Assembly (NCBI GenBank): GCA_028868235.1
Contig: JAGWUW010000150.1
Location: forward strand, 1-6,658
Source: Betaproteobacteria bacterium
Lineage (GTDB): Bacteria; Pseudomonadota; Gammaproteobacteria; Burkholderiales; Rhodocyclaceae
Direction: 5' to 3'
Length of the DNA: 6,658 bases
The notes beneath the pieces are model-generated. The model ran no database searches, was not told the DNA's origin, and worked only from the letters and a program-made list of their open reading frames with translations. The position numbers and the translations under genes are program-made. This document shows positions 6,285 to 6,658 of the stretch, piece after piece. Every line of letters starts with the position of its first letter. The first letter of the stretch is position 1.

Positions 6285-6658
6285 ACCATCGCAAGCGACA
6301 TCTGCACACGGGCACTCAGTCGCTTGCGTGTTATCGGCGCCGACGAGACGCCAGCGGCCAGCGATATGGCCCTGGCTCTCGTCGGCCTCAATGACATGAT
6401 GTTTGCGTGGAAAGACATGCATGTCGATCTGCAGTTGCAGGGTAATTTTGCCGGTTCGGATACGTTTACGTTCTGGGTGCCCCCCGACGTGTTGTCCGGC
6501 AACGTGCTGAATGTCATCTCGTATGTCGGCACATGGAATGCGGCGACAAATACGCCAACGCTGTCGTCGTCGAACTGCACGACCGTCAACCCGCTACTGT
6601 TCCAAACCTCCGGCACCAGTGGCGTGCTCTACAAAGTCTCGACGGCTGGAACCACGAC
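6282..6658 (+). CDS. P22 gp4-like head-completion / tail accessory factor (5' part, cut by window edge)
   Basis: The frame stays open for 125 codons to the edge with no stop. In P22, gp4 (166 residues) binds the portal's underside after packaging, closing the channel and making the platform for gp10 and the tail needle. The N-terminal 50 residues fit that family: SDICTRALSRLRVIGADETP (5-24), then an amphipathic helix ALALVGLNDMMFAWKDM (30-46), meaning two helices with an LN..M..W pattern. After LQLQGNFAGSDTFTFWVPP (50-68) the expected all-helical domain is not seen. The chain instead becomes beta-like: VISYVGTWNAATNTPTL (78-94) and LYKVSTAGTT (116-125). That resembles a small TWNA...YxVSxAGTT module recalled from phage tail and decoration proteins, so a domain insertion is likely. 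ATG 6282 lies three bases after the coat stop. Position directly after coat, as in P22, supports the call. Alternatives are another connector or stabilisation protein. Confidence 0.72.
   Translation, partial: MTIASDICTRALSRLRVIGADETPAASDMALALVGLNDMMFAWKDMHVDLQLQGNFAGSDTFTFWVPPDVLSGNVLNVISYVGTWNAATNTPTLSSSNCTTVNPLLFQTSGTSGVLYKVSTAGTT

Noticed and set aside
5652..6422. A 256-codon minus-strand open frame opposite coat and the gp4-like start
   Set aside because: It crosses two well-supported plus-strand genes and has a low-information, Arg/Asp/Gly-rich translation.
1..6658. Search for defence systems, CRISPR arrays, tRNAs, insertion sequences, attachment sites or inserted cargo genes
   Set aside because: Every stretch is occupied by overlapping or nearly abutting head-assembly genes. 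I saw no repeat arrays, tRNA-like cloverleaf, transposase motifs or gap large enough for cargo.

Overview
This window is a compact, single-strand (+) virion head-assembly block from a tailed dsDNA phage or prophage. In order it holds: the 3' tail of an unidentified gene, small terminase, large terminase, P22-type portal, scaffolding protein, P22-type coat protein, and the 5' part of a P22 gp4-like head-completion (tail accessory) protein cut by the window edge. This is the same order as Salmonella phage P22 genes 3-2-1-8-5-4, so the virus is most likely podovirus-like. All names come from reading motifs and recalled family features, not from a database search.

Organism: the DNA is moderately GC-rich (I estimate about 60%) with G/C-rich third codon positions. 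The large terminase looks like the Terminase_6/COG5323 type common in alphaproteobacterial prophages and gene transfer agents. I therefore infer an alphaproteobacterial host, with moderate confidence. No integrase, repressor, lysis or tail-needle gene is in view, so temperate and lytic lifestyles cannot be told apart. No host gene is visible either.

Layout: positions 1-84 are the end of an upstream gene that overlaps the small-terminase start (77). The small terminase (77-538) overlaps the large terminase (465-1850) by 74 nt. The large terminase overlaps the portal (1835-4141, GTG start with a strong GGGAGG Shine-Dalgarno) by 16 nt. Short gaps of 24, 13 and 3 nt separate portal, scaffold (4166-5026), coat (5040-6278) and the gp4-like gene (6282 to the edge). 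There is no gene-free stretch long enough for a promoter plus terminator, and I saw no terminator hairpin in the gaps. The whole block is probably transcribed as one late operon from a promoter outside the window.

How the genes work together: coat and scaffold co-assemble around the portal dodecamer into a procapsid. The small terminase recognises concatemeric phage DNA and recruits the large terminase, whose ATPase pumps DNA through the portal and whose nuclease cuts it. The gp4-like protein then seals and extends the portal for tail attachment.

I did not find a hidden defence system, RNA gene, CRISPR array, mobile element or other new system; this is a recognisable morphogenesis module. 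The points most worth a second look are: (1) the gp4-like protein, which after its helical N-terminus runs into what looks like an inserted TWNA...YKVSTAGTT module; (2) a His/Asp-rich near-heptad repeat in the portal's C-terminal barrel region; (3) the apparent mosaic of a GTA-like large terminase with a P22-type head; and (4) a near-identical 15-nt sequence at the start codons of the coat and gp4-like genes.
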